Positions 36,426 through 48,239 of a stretch of 64,000 bases of DNA are shown piece after piece. The DNA comes from Osedax fenrisi (taxonomy: Eukaryota > Annelida > Polychaeta > Sabellida > Siboglinidae): assembly GCA_964019155.1 (NCBI GenBank), contig OZ025243.1, positions 28,516,871 through 28,580,870 on the forward strand, read 5' to 3'. The notes beneath the pieces were generated by a model. It had not been told where the DNA came from, did no database searches, and saw only the letters and a program-made list of their open reading frames with translations. The position numbers and the translations under genes are program-made. The stretch's first letter is position 1. The number at the start of each line of letters is the position of its first letter.

Positions 36426-37262
36426 TATATACATATATTATTATTTACACTAAAATTATAATAATATATACACTATGAGAAGATACACCTTTTATTAATA
36501 TGAGAAGTAGATAGAGAAAATAATTCTTTTGAAACAAATTATTTTGAAAATATCTAATTAGTTTTAATTATTATAGAAATTATAAATCTATATAGAATAT
36601 TGTTTTTTTCGTAATTTATAAACAATATAATCCTTCACTAAAATCAGAAATCATAGATAAAATATATCTTAATATATATCTAATATTTAATTTTAATATA
36701 GAGAAGTATACTTTTTTTTCGTAAAAACTAAATTTAGAATTATAAACTGTTAAAATTCAACTATGGTTAATTTCCTTAAATTCCCTTTAATACGTTTATT
36801 ATTTATCACTTTCTAGTTTAACAAACAATTATTTATCAAATTTTTCATTATATTTTATCTTACAAGCATTGATGTGTGAGATGATCTATGGTTATCACTA
36901 TTAACATGTGCTCCAACATCTTCATGTACCTGTTTCCACCATATATTCGTGTAAATTTAGAAATTTTTGTAAAATTCACTTTTCAAATCGGCCTAAATGA
37001 CTCATATTTAATTAATATATTATATTATTTTTATTTTTTTAATTAGAATTAATAATATATAAGAAAAATAAAGTTAAGAAACAACATTTTTATATAAATA
37101 GTAAAAAAAAAAATTTCTTAAATAATTCATGGGCCCCCCAAAATCTGGGGCCCCGGGCAATTGCCCGGTTTGCCCCCCCCCTTAAGCCGGCCCTGTGTGT
37201 ACTACCCACTTATACTACTATTAAACCCACGTATTCTGATTATTACCTAAACTCGCGAGTTA

Positions 37263-37691
37263 CTAACCCCTGGAGTTGTCCCCCGCTGCCGGGTTCCTGT
37301 GGGTGGGGGAAGATTCGCTTTCGGAAGGAGGGTAGGCATCCCTCTGATTATTATCCCTCTGATAGTTGTCCCTCTGATAGTTATCTCTCGGGTAGTTATC
37401 CCTCTGATAGTTATCCCTCTGATTATTATCCCTTTGTCTCCTGTTGTTACGCGGGGGTGGATCTCTGCTGTAGTTAGGGGGTTTAGCGGCCGCTTGGGGT
37501 CTATCGTAACGAGAGGTGATTCGGTGGGTGGGCGGGGTCCAGGGTTTCACGTAGTTACTGTACTTGCGCTCGTTAGGGTACAGTAGGGAGGGTGGGGGTA
37601 GCGAACTAGTGGGTGGTAGCGCCCTCTGGGGTTGGGGTTGGTGTTGGGGCTGGGGCTGGGGCACGGGCTTCGGACGAGGGTAGATCTTGGC
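37263..37691 (-). CDS. Pro/Gln-rich terminal exon with RDNYQ repeats, unrecognised gene
   Basis: After acceptor CACCCACGTCAG the open frame gives 142 residues: AKIYPRPKPVPQPQPQHQ (Pro/Gln alternation), LLYPNERKYSNYVKPWTPP, THRITSRYDRPQ, then a repeat block of QRDNNQRDNYQRDNYPRD units. The end is SPTHRNPAAGDNSRG and TAG at 37263-37265. GC content and codon use resemble the other host exons and not the surrounding transposons. The repeat is encoded by an 18-bp minisatellite. The sequence is low-complexity and probably disordered. The likely upstream exon at 38978 ends in phase 1, which would put this exon in another frame that stops after about 24 residues, so a further exon may lie between or the frame choice may be wrong. 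Function unknown. Confidence 0.6.
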   Translation of the reverse strand, partial: AKIYPRPKPVPQPQPQHQPQPQRALPPTSSLPPPSLLYPNERKYSNYVKPWTPPTHRITSRYDRPQAAAKPPNYSRDPPPRNNRRQRDNNQRDNYQRDNYPRDNYQRDNYQRDNNQRDAYPPSESESSPTHRNPAAGDNSRG

Positions 37692-37896
37692 CTGACGTGG
37701 GTGAGATGTAGCGGTATTTAGTGAGATCGGGCGAGATTAAGCGAGATGTTATTAAATGTAACGTTAATTGTATTATCTTGCATTTTAAATTAAAATCAAT
37801 ATTTATTATTTTTATTTGTGTCTTTATAATACACTTAAATAATACAAATTAATGAAATATATTATTGAATATATGTAATGTAAACTCATAAGTTAG

Positions 37897-37932
<36 letters not shown>

Positions 37933-38977
37933 TCTTTATACAATAAATCTACTTATATATTAATTATTGCTAAATCGTATTCTATAATAGTACCATGACG
38001 TCTGCTAATACCCATGTTGTGAACTTTGTAATTAAACTCTAGAATGATTGTATCATGATTCATCATGAGTTACACATTTGAATACTATATAATAATCAAT
38101 GCAAACATTTGTTTTATAAAGTAATGATTTCAATATTATTATATTGTGATCTTATCGAGGACAGGACGTCAACTCGCTATCTCTTACAAGGTAACCATGG
38201 GTAATAGAGATAACAGCAGTAACACATAACAATGAGTTTATATTCTCAAATATCTATTTCGAAATAATTAATACATTTATTTCACGTATAAATAAATATC
38301 GGCTGTATATTTTAACTTTTAATGTACTAGTAATTACATTTAATGTGTTAATTATACTATTATCGTGTGGTAATATGGTGATTACAATACTATTAAACTA
38401 TTGTGACTAAAAATAGACACATATTTTCCATATAATGAAAGCAGATATAGGGCGTTTAAAAACATCATGTTAACTTGTATAAATAATGATAGTTGGCAAG
38501 TAATGCACTTATGTTGTTATCCTATAGGATGGTATACCATCAATAAATTAAATAATTTTAAATATCAAATATCAATGTATATTATAATAACAACATTCAA
38601 TCTAGCCAATATATATTAGTATTTTAATTTGTTGTATTATTACATTCTATATTTATTATTATCATAATTTAATGAATTATATTTAAACTCTATTAAGATA
38701 TAAAGGGTATTTCGATAGGGTTGTATAAATAGGGCGTATATGTGATGATTGGTTATTAAGTTACTCAATATTCGGTTGTATCAACTACAAATTGCAAAAC
38801 TAGATGAAAAGATCTATATATATATATATATTCATATAAATACTAGATAGAGTACTCTTACTTAATATAATATAAATATAATATAAATAATATGTAATTT
38901 AGATTATATAATACATGTTATTAATAAATAACACACGCGAATAATGCAAGTAGGCAGCGAGTACTGAGTTTACTGAC
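37692..38977 (-). other. Probable intron, AT-rich
   Basis: Mostly AT-rich with a TA tract at about 37900-37930 and 38815-38831. One GC-richer patch near 38155-38210 (GGACAGGACGTCAACTCGC) could be a missed exon, but I could not make phases fit. Confidence 0.4.
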
Positions 38978-39078
38978 CTTCGGCCAAACGTTTTGACGAT
39001 CCATCGTCGGGTAGTATTACGGCACGGGTAGTCTTGAATACTTTACCTCCTACTGCATGTATAGCTACGCAACACCGA
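38978..39078 (-). CDS. Possible exon of the same minus-strand gene, Ig-like end
   Basis: A single open frame reads CCVAIHAVGGKVFKTTRAVI followed by LPDDGSSKRLAEG, ending at a good donor GTCAGT in phase 1. The pattern YRCxAxxAxGG is reminiscent of the last strands of an immunoglobulin-like domain, but this is only a resemblance. The 5' boundary is uncertain; in-frame stops lie just upstream at about 39098, and no ATG is in frame. Confidence 0.35.
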
Positions 39079-39099
39079 TAATGAACACGTTACGTTACT

Positions 39100-39805
39100 A
39101 CTAGTGGGCTATCTTACCTATGTGTGTGCCTATGTGTATGCGTATGCGTATGTGTGTGCTCGAACGAAACGCTTAAGAAAGTGTCGGCGCCTAGAACTAC
39201 GATTAATTATGTATACGGCGGGGGCGTTAATCGATTTCCTCTAAAGTCTATCGGTGATGAGACAGAGAGAGATAACTTATCTTTGTGGTGATAATACGCT
39301 AGGTGTTATGGTAGATCGTATCAGTTGTTACAACGTCAGCCCTACTACACAATACAACTACGGCTATTAAAATGAAGAAATAGAGTACTATACTACCGAA
39401 ATGACTAATAATTATCTTAAACGAAAACCTACGAATTATCTTTAATTAGGAGCTCGCCACATTCTACCTATTCTCTAGAGTGATACGCACGCCTCTCGAC
39501 CGGCTACGCCACGCCCATATTTATATCGTTATATAACAAACGCCCGCCGTATACGTCATTAACGACTCGGTAGATGATCGTAAATTAACTGCACCACTTT
39601 TTTTGTAGTTAGTGAACGCCTATCGTGCCAGGGTGGAATGCACTCATGCGCAACGAAAACAACCATAACGTTTATCGTGCGGTATATCGTATAAACTATA
39701 TTACTATGGTGTCGGCAACGCCTCAACATTTACACATTCGTGCGTATATGTGTCGTTAAGTTATTTATATGTTTTATATATGTAGGTATTTACTATATAT
39801 ATATT

Positions 39806-39853
<48 letters not shown>

Positions 39854-39857
39854 TATA
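39100..39857. other. GC-richer, CpG-containing stretch, then (TA)n
   Basis: From 39100 to about 39720 the base composition is less AT-rich than its surroundings and has many CG dinucleotides, but no coding frame with splice support. It could hold promoter or 5' exon sequence of the minus-strand gene. A TA tract at about 39808-39849 follows. Confidence 0.35.
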
Positions 39858-40445
39858 TTACCTTACCTTACCGGATCAGGATTGTTTCCCGAGCACTTTC
39901 AAAAAATTTCTTCCACGTCGTCCTGTCTTTCATAGCTGTCTTTAGTTCTTCAGTCGTCAGTCCCTTATCATTATATAGCTGTTTTACACAGGTTTTTCTG
40001 GGTCTTCCAATCTTTGTTGTTCCATGGTTCGGTGTCCACAACAAAATATTTTTTACGATTTCTTCCTCACTTCGACAACAATGGCCTGCGAAACGATTTC
40101 TTCGTAAACGTAGTATACTTGTTAGTGGTGGAATATTTATGTAAAGGCGAATCTTCGTTGGATGCTCTTTCCATGATATATTTAATATGGCTCTCAATAT
40201 TCTTATGTAAGTGCCATCGAGCTTTTTCTCATGTTTTTAGTTAGGGTCCAAGCTTCAGAGCCGCATAATAAAACAGATTCTACCACTGAAGATGTTCGTC
40301 TTTAAAGTTGTGCTGAGTGGTGATTTCCATATGGAACTTTACTTGTCTAGAGCTGCCCAGGATTTAGCTATTCTTATTTTTATTTCTTTATCGGTCGATT
40401 CTATTTCGCTTCAAGTCCAGACAGTGGTCATTGCTGAATATAATT
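39858..40445 (-). mobile_element. TAAG-tailed LINE, 3' fragment
   Basis: Minus strand: SVVESVLLCGSEAWTLTKN, then MRAILNISWKEHPTKIRLYI, LRLRRNRFAGHCCRSEEEIV and HGTTKIGRPRKTCVKQLYND, ending FFESARETILIR stop. The 3' tail on that strand is GGTAAGGTAAGG. It is a 5'-truncated copy placed back to back with the plus-strand copy that starts near 40446. Confidence 0.87.
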
Positions 40446-41785
40446 CCGATACCAAAATCCGGAGATCTTAGTATGGGTGGCAACAACAGAGGTATAATTA
40501 TAAGCTTATTAGTGGCGAAAACCTATAATCGTATGAAAATGAATAGAATTAGATCGTACCTGGATTGTCATCTGAGATAAAATCAGAAGGGTTTCAGAAG
40601 TGGAAGAACAACTACTAGTCAGATACTCGCTCTAAGGAGACTGATAGAAGAATAAAGGAAAAGCATCCAGAAGCTATACTTATCTTCATTGACTTTAAGA
40701 AAGCTTTTGATACAGTACATAGAGGAAAATGCTGCTAATACTAAAAGCATATGGAATACCGGAATAGTTGGTGACAGCTATCATTATATTGTATGAAGAT
40801 ATGTCTGACAAAGTCATAACAACGGATGGAGAGACGGAAACATTCAGTATTCTTGCTGGTGTTTTACAAGGGGACACACTTGCCCCATACCTCTGTATCA
40901 TTGTTATTGACTATATCATGAGAAAAGCTCTAACGGGAATGGAAGAAAAGCTTGGTTTCCAAACAAAGCAGAAGGTTACCCATAATAGTCACCGACATGG
41001 AATTTGCGGATGATATAGCCTTAGTTAGTGATGGTATTAAGGAAGCAGAGGAGATACTAAGAAGAGTCGAGCTATCAGCTAAATGTATAGGACTAATCAT
41101 GATTACAGGCAAGACAAAGTACATGTCATACAACAACGCCCAATAGTTTGATATCAAGACTATAGATTGAACGTATCTAAAAAGAGTTGAAGATTTCAAA
41201 TATATCGGGGCATGGGTAGATAGCAGCGAAAAATATGTCAAAATCAGAAAAGCGAAGCTTGGAGAACCTGCCACCAGATGAGAAACATCTGGAATTAAAA
41301 ACTCAGTAGGAAGTTCAAAATTAGGCTAATTATTGCAACTGTAGAATCCGTTCTGTTATACGGCTGTGAAACATGGACCTTAATAATTTCACTACTAAAA
41401 AAGCTGGATGGAACATATACACAAATTATGAGAATGGTTTTAAATATCCACTGGACACATAAAATCAAGAATGAAATACTATATGGGACACTAGAAAGAT
41501 TATCGAACAAAAGCAGAAGAAGAAGACTAAAGTTTGCCGGCCATTGCCTATGAAGAGAAGACGAGTTAGTTTCGGATCTGGTTCTCTTGCAGCCAACCCA
41601 TGGAACTAGAAGGCGAGGAAGACCACCTGATTCATACATAAAGACTCTGGAGCGTGATAACGGTCTATGAGATCATAATAAATTATCTACGAGCGGCTAT
41701 GATGAATCGTGATGTTTGGAAGTCTGTAATTGTCAGGAAATCAATAAAAAGAATCCCGAAATAAGCAAGTAAGTAAGTATATATA
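40446..41785 (+). mobile_element. TAAG-tailed LINE, 5'-truncated copy
   Basis: The plus strand, with several frameshifts, reads IPKSGDLSMGGNNRGIIIS, LVAKTYNRMKMNRIRSYL, GFRSGRTTTSQILALRRLI, then an Asp block near 40685-40720. GVLQGDTLAPYLCIIVIDY carries the QGD variant of the PQG motif. EFADDIALVSDGIKEAEEIL is the polymerase core. SVLLYGCETWTL, LKFAGHCL and RRRGRPPDSYIKTLE follow. It ends in ATAAGCAAGTAAGTAAGT. Same family as the minus copy to its left but clearly diverged. Confidence 0.9.
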
Positions 41786-41931
41786 TAATACTCAATATCA
41801 ATAATTAAAAAAAATATATAAATTAATGTATTATATGTATTAATTGATAGTTTTCATGTTAACATAATTGAGAATATTTTTATAATTAATTAATTATATA
41901 ATATATAATTATTTTAATATATCTAATATTA

Positions 41932-41935
<4 letters not shown>

Positions 41936-41980
<45 letters not shown>
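41936..41980. repeat. (TA)n microsatellite
   Basis: TA tract between the LINE and the next transposon. Confidence 0.93.
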
Positions 41981-41984
<4 letters not shown>

Positions 41985-42029
41985 GATGCATATATATAAT
42001 AATATATTACAAATAAAATAGAGCAAGTC

Positions 42030-42256
42030 CCAGGAAACACAATCCAATATTAATCCAGATTCAATCCGGATCTTAGATCCGGATCAAATTCGAGTATTTA
42101 GGCTACTTTGAAATCCGGATTGAATCCGGATTATGATCCAGATTGAATCCAGATTATGATCCGGATTCAATACGGATTTCAAAGTAGCCTAAATACTCGA
42201 CTTTGATCCGGATCTATGATCCGGATTGAATCCGGATTAATATTGGATTTCCTGGA
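42030..42256. repeat. Long palindrome within the AATCCGGATT element
   Basis: The left arm (CCAGGAAACACAATCCAATA, then TCGAGTATTTAGGCTACTTT) and the right arm (reverse complement, TCGAGTATTTAGGCTACTTT, then ATCCAATATTAATCC) pair over about 100 bp each around a centre near 42142. It could fold as a single long hairpin. Confidence 0.88.
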
Positions 42257-42808
42257 TAATAAATATTTTATTACTGTAATTATAACAAAAAAATTAATAA
42301 TTTATAATGCTAATTTATATTATATTGTTATCTATATTATGGCTAGTAATCTATATATCAGTTTTATGTTGACGAAAATATAATTTCGTGTCTATAATAG
42401 ATCTATAATATATTATACTTATATGTCACATGTATCCCCTATATATGATCCCTCATATATAAATATTATCCCTAAATACTATAAGTATAATATATATATT
42501 ATCTTAATTATGTTGTAAATATTTATAAATATATTGTATTTTATATATATTTTATAATTATACATTGTTATATATAGGTTAAATAAATTGTTTTTAAAAA
42601 AAAACATTTTTTTAATATGATACATTTATCAAAAAATAATCAATATTTTTATTAATTTTAATTAATTTAGATTCAATAGATTTACTTAAATTTAATAAAA
42701 TAATAAATAATTAAATAATTGGTAATATTTATAAATAAATATTTAATATATGTAATATATTTAATATATTAATAATTAAATACTTTTTGTATACATCTTT
42801 AAAAGCGT

Positions 42809-43116
42809 ACAGTAATAGCCTCATAATAGCAACTTAACAGCATAATTAATAGCCTCAAATATTTACATTGTGCTATTATGCTGCTATTATATTGCCATTA
42901 AATGTCTATTATGCTGTTATTAATTTGTCATGCTATTATGATGCTGTTATGTTGCTACTTAAAGTATATTATTCTATTATTATGCTGCTATTAATTTTAA
43001 AAGTATAGTATGCTGCTATTATATTGATATTATTAAAATAGCAGCATAATAGCACAATGTAAACATATGAGGCTATTAAATATTCTTTTATGATGCTATT
43101 ATGAGGCTATTACTGT
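42809..43116. mobile_element. 308-bp MITE built from the word AATAGCAGCATAATAGC
   Basis: Termini: ACAGTAATAGCCTCATAATA at the left and the same 20 bases reversed at the right. Pairing continues with gaps through TTTACATTGTGCTATTATGC, about 80 bp per arm. The interior consists mainly of GCTATTATGCTG-type words. It is nested inside the AATCCGGATT element. No coding frame. Confidence 0.88.
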
Positions 43117-43121
43117 TTTCT

Positions 43122-43168
<47 letters not shown>

Positions 43169-43736
43169 GTATACAATTTGACAATTCGTATTGAACAATC
43201 AAAATTAAATCCGTATCACTTAATCTGGATTGAATCCATATTGAACAATCCAAATTAAATCCAGATTACATAATCCGGATTAAATCCGTATTGAACAATC
43301 CAAATTCAATCCAGATTACATAATCCGGATTAAATCCGTATTGAACAATCCAAATTCAATCCGGATTACATAATCCGGATTTAATCCGTATTGAATTTGA
43401 ATCAAAATGCAAGGTTAAATCCGAAATTTTATTCGAATCCAATCTGGATCTAATCCGTATCAAATAATTATTAAACAAATTTGAGATTATATAATCTCAA
43501 ATATAATATATATTCGTATATTTAATATATTAAATATATAATAATCTTCATTTATAAAACATCAAACTTTGTATATTGTAAAAATAATTAATTTTTATAT
43601 AAAATTATATTTTTGGATCCTATGATTCAAATTTAATCCGGATTAAATCAGGATCCGGATACATTTATCTTGATCCGAAATTAATCCAGATGCAATCCGG
43701 ATCTAATACGGATTGAAAAAGTATGTGTTTCCTGGG

Positions 43737-43978
43737 GTATGATGAATTAAAATTCGAATTTTAATTTTAATTTCTACTTTTTATTTTAAATATATCTTCA
43801 TTTTACTCAATCCACCTAGAACTACAAGTATGTACTATACTTCGTTTATCTAAACATACTTCTATATCGTAAATAAATAGCTATATAGCATACAAAATAT
43901 ATCAATGAGTTTTCATATAAAATCTGCAATCAATAGAATAAGCGGTGTATGCAACCAATCGATAAACATATAAACACA

Positions 43979-44017
<39 letters not shown>

Positions 44018-44351
44018 ATAGTTATTGGTATTCATCGTCGACTACATCAAAGTGAGTATATCGTAATGCAATTCGCCAGGTGATGTACCAGATTCATATT
44101 TAAAGTAAGTAGTTTATTTCCAACGTGCTAATGATATAATATCTATAAATATTGTGTATGCTCAGCAGAAAGCATATATTACTTGTCGAAGTAATGCAAC
44201 GTGTAACGGAATAGTATTTAAGTATTATCCTACTTATATATTTAATTTACTAATTACTTTGTACTTTAATTCTACTCGATTTATCTAGCATATGCTATAT
44301 AGCCTATATGCCAAATCGTAATATTATTGGCAACGTTTATACTATACTATA

Positions 44352-44394
<43 letters not shown>

Positions 44395-44439
44395 TATATA
44401 GTCGATATATTAACTCATTCGTATATTACTGTAAGTTCC
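43737..44439. other. AT-rich intergenic DNA, no gene seen
   Basis: TA tracts at about 43984-44013 and 44353-44388. Nothing coding. Confidence 0.5.
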
Positions 44440-45312
44440 TCTTTTTTATTGATTGATTAATTATTTATTTAAGCAAATACAAAGTCGAAATATATAATCG
44501 AAAGTATAAAGTACAAATATTTTCTAACGATAACATACGTTATAGAAATAAACAAAGATAATACAAAATTAAACAAATTAAAGATATTAAAACGTTTTAC
44601 GGTTACCGCAAAAATAAATTAAAAATAGTGGAAAATAGAAATCAAATACATTGTGTCTACTTTAACAATATTGAATTATTCTTATCTTAGTAGCCTGTAA
44701 TAGTAATACATTATTAATTATATAGTTAAATATATTTAATTGATTCATTTTAAATATTATACAAATAGTATGTATATACTACGAATCTTGTAATTAATCA
44801 TGTAGTAAATAATAGTTGCACACTTTCAATTTGATCTATAAGACTATGAAATTGACTAATCTTTGAAAAAGATAACCTAATTATGGATGAATACAATAAA
44901 TTGTATATGCATTTAATAATGCTATAGGGGATTGTAGTAATGCATCTACAAATTGAATTTAAAGAAACATATTTTTTTTACAAATATAATCAATATGTTT
45001 ATTAAATAAAAGGCTATGTTAAAATTTATTCTTAAATATTTATAAAAATTAACGTTTTCTAATTGAATATTATTTGTAAAATATTTAGATGGAGAAACCT
45101 TCCCTATAATTATAATCGCTCATGTTAATAATGAAATATATAATTTCTATGTATTTACCAATTGTGAAAATAAATTTAAATTATTTTTTAAAGAGATCTT
45201 TCACTTTCAGATGTGTAAGAAAAAATATATTTTTGTATCATCGGCAAATAAATAAATATGAATTATTGAAGTGAATATATTAGAATATAGTGATATCATT
45301 AATATATATTAC

Positions 45313-45356
<44 letters not shown>

Positions 45357-45960
45357 AAAAAAAATTGAACCTAAAACTTATCCTTATGTTAATCCAGATT
45401 TTATAATAGAACTATTTGAAAATGAATTTTCAACCTGTGTAATTTTAGATTTATTCGACATATTTTAATATGTCATTAGATATACTATATGATTTTAATT
45501 TATATAATAGTTTTTCATGCGAAATAACATAAAAACATAAAAAAATCAATTTATATTAAATCTAAAAAATGTTTTATTATTCAATTCATTATGACAATTT
45601 TTAAAATGTTATTAATTGTAATTCTATTATTTATACTCCTATAAAACCATATTGATTTGTTGAACATACATTATTATATTTGAAATAAAAAAGTAATTAT
45701 TTAGAAATATTACGTTTTAAATATATTTTATTGAAAATGTTGAATAACATATTCATAATTATATAAGTCTAAAATAGTTTAGAAAAGTATTTTTTATATT
45801 TTAATTATTCAAACTATTGTTAATTACGTTTTTATATTTATAAAAAAAATCAATATAAAACTTTCTCAAGAATATAAAAGTATCAATATAAAATTATCAC
45901 TATATTATTTAAAAAAAAGCATTCTAAAATTATATATATATATATATATATATAATTTCT
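44440..45960 (-). mobile_element. Strongly decayed LINE relic
   Basis: Minus-strand fragments in family order: NQYGFIGV then ELQLI near 45650-45600, then a decayed SGLPQGSVLGPIFF block near 45415-45375, then LFADDTKIYFF (polymerase core) near 45260-45220. The 3' end near 44440-44480 has AATAAATAATTAATCAATCA, typical of a LINE tail. Many stops; recognised only by motif order. Confidence 0.65.
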
Positions 45961-46739
45961 ATATTTATTATCAAATATTCATTAAGTTATACTCATATAT
46001 TATAATACAAACACTTTAACAAAAAATGATATTAACATTTTATATATTATTATCATTTTACTTATAGGTTACTTTCCCCTATTAGTGAAGTCATTATTAT
46101 ATATTATATAACTTATTATATATTATAATATACAAAATAAATGATCAAGAGCCTATTTAAGATATGGGTTTCTCAAATTTTAAATAGTTGGTTATATTAT
46201 ATTAGTTATTTACTATTTCAGAAGCAATTATATATACTAAATGTTGTGTGACATTTTTAATACATAATCTGCTTTTAAAATACCATAAAACGTGTTTTGA
46301 TGAAACTTGTGTATGAAAGTTAGTACAAATAAAAATTATTCAAATAATAAAATATTTAACTACAAATTATTAATGTATGACTGCATATTTTATTATGATT
46401 ATATATATATATATATATAAACTTATAAATTATTTGCTATTTATAATTGTATTATACATTTTTAATTAATATTTTATTTTATTACATTTATATATTTATA
46501 TTTAAGAGGTAGTTGAATAATGATGGAATTTGTTTTTTTTTGTATTTTTTGTTGACTCAAAATTCATAAATTTGTCATATTTTATATTGGGTAGTATGTA
46601 TGCATTTACTGGCTCCAAATATTACTAGTGTATATAATATTGAAGAATATATATTCCTTAAGGTTTTGGACTTGATGAACCCACATTCGTAAAGTTTATA
46701 TACTTTTATATACTTTATATATGGATGTTTATGCTTTAT
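45961..46739. other. AT-rich DNA, no gene seen
   Basis: Nothing supported. Confidence 0.45.
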
Positions 46740-47444
46740 GAGTTGATGATTTATTTTAATAATTGAATGCTAATTTTGTAAAAAAATTAATGTCCATTTT
46801 CAAATATAAATAACATATAATATAATTAATTTTTATAAAAAAATCTCTCTGGATATATTAAAAATTTTATTTCTAGTTTATGAAAAAACAAAATAGTTGT
46901 ATTATTCCAATTATTGTTCCCAAAATAGATAGTATAGAAGAAGTTAGTATCGCATATATATTAACATGTAAATGCACGGAATGGATCGATGACCGACGAA
47001 TACCGTAAATAATATATATTATATTATAGTTTATAGTATAGTTGTATTACATCTACTGTTCTCTGTCTATAATATAATTTTTAAATACATATATAATTAT
47101 ACCTCTTACTCCTAAATGGTACATTTTACAACTTATATTAATATGCTAATTAACATTGTTTAGTATACCAAAATATTTTGAAATATAAACTAATATTACT
47201 TGATATTTATATTTATTTATATTATTAATTACCTTATCTACTATACTAATAAGTTAATCATCTATACTCACGCTTGTTCTAAAATAAAAATGCTTATTAT
47301 AATAATATGTTATCAGTAATTTTTAAAATCATAGGTATTTGAGGTAAAATAGATATTGGTCGGTAGTTACCTATGTCTTTAAACATCGGGACAACTTTAT
47401 AAATATTCAAAATTTAAGGAAATATTCCATATATATACTCAGAT

Positions 47445-47493
<49 letters not shown>

Positions 47494-47660
47494 ATATATA
47501 TTAGAAGTTCTGCGAATAACGTATATATACTTTGAATAATATATATGATTAGATCAGAAACATAAAATATATCTATGATTTAACTTTTAATAAATATAAA
47601 ATCTAAGCTAATTACTTGTTTATTCAGTGACTAAACGTTATTTATTTTCTCCGTAATTTC

Positions 47661-47665
<5 letters not shown>
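46740..47665 (-). mobile_element. LINE fragment with RPISILP block, copy 1
   Basis: The minus strand near 47440-47330 reads NIYKVVPMFKDIGNYRPISI followed by LP, the first RT block of CR1-like elements. The whole stretch aligns with 50340-51345 (shared landmarks AATTAATGTCCATTTT, AATCTCTCTGG versus ATCTCTCTGA, TGACCGACG, ATTACTTGATATTTATATTT and AATCTAAGCTAATTACTT). The match shows two copies of one interspersed element. Confidence 0.78.
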
Positions 47666-47697
<32 letters not shown>

Positions 47698-47756
47698 TTA
47701 TATATATATATTTATATATATATTTATATATATATTTATATATATATTTATAACTG

Positions 47757-47960
47757 AGCCTATGTGGATCAGTTTGCTAAGACGTCAGACACAAACGTAG
47801 TAGTAAGACGCGGTACAAACCATTAAAATAGGTCTGACAATTATATTTAGAAGTGATATTATATAATTGCGTATAAATAAATGATCGGTTCTCATTAAAA
47901 TCTTGGATGCCTTATCACGATAGCGGCTTCGAAGGTATATTAGTGTTGTTAATAAACCAT
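47757..47960 (+). mobile_element. SINE family 1 copy with eroded head
   Basis: The head GCCTATGTGGATCAGTTTGC and the body ATAAATAAATGATCGGTTCT, then GGATGCCTTATCACGATAGC, align to the 11886 copy; the B-box region is shortened. After about 47960 the match ends and sequence like the LINE tail at 30880 (TATATTTAAACGATGT) follows. Confidence 0.82.
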
Positions 47961-48239
47961 TGTTAATATATAAACTATATTTAAACGATGTACAAATAAA
48001 ATAATAATAATACTATATTACCAGCTACCATTGATTCCAATTTCAATATATATTATCATATATATCTTGCAATACAAGTCAATCTATTCAATATATCTTA
48101 TTGTTCAGTTTCTTTACGGTATCAATACAATATATATATTTATTTTAATTATTTTATTTGTGTTCTTCATTGTAATTTAATTTATCATTGTTTATTTATT
48201 ACACAATTTCACGAATTATTATATAATATCAGTTAATTG

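Larger units (their letters stand above)
34644..37195. mobile_element. hAT-like non-autonomous DNA transposon, 2552 bp
   Basis: The left terminus is CAGGGCCGGTTTAAGCATAC and the right terminus, reversed, is CAGGGCCGGCTTAAGGGGGG. Both continue into GGGCCCCGGGCAA-type sequence, and a perfect 8-bp duplication TGTGTACT flanks the element. CAGGG-type ends with 8-bp duplications are characteristic of hAT elements. No transposase frame is visible; the interior is AT-rich and holds three 122-bp tandem repeats, a TA tract and an interspersed repeat also found at 53350. Confidence 0.93.
42029..43736. mobile_element. 1.7-kb element built from the word AATCCGGATT
   Basis: The left end CCCAGGAAACACAATCC and the right end, reversed, CCCAGGAAACACATAC share CCCAGGAAACACA. 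Two clusters, 42036-42255 and 43185-43720, contain dozens of AATCCGGATT, AATCCAGATT and AATCCGTATT words in both orientations. The interior has no coding frame and carries a separate MITE at 42809-43116 and a TA tract. Left and right clusters may be halves of one element or two related short elements; the outer terminal match favours one. Confidence 0.72.

Noticed and set aside
34644..37195. Retroviral-type LTR element because of long GC-rich ends
   Set aside because: The ends are inverted, not direct, repeats and carry an 8-bp duplication, which fits a hAT-like DNA transposon.
37299..37586. Plus-strand open frame with Ile/Val repeats opposite the RDNYQ exon
   Set aside because: It is antisense of a coding minisatellite; the minus strand has the acceptor and terminal stop.
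39100..39720. Promoter or CpG island of the minus-strand gene
   Set aside because: Composition is suggestive, but no TATA box, initiator or first coding exon could be supported, so it is listed only as a stretch of different composition.
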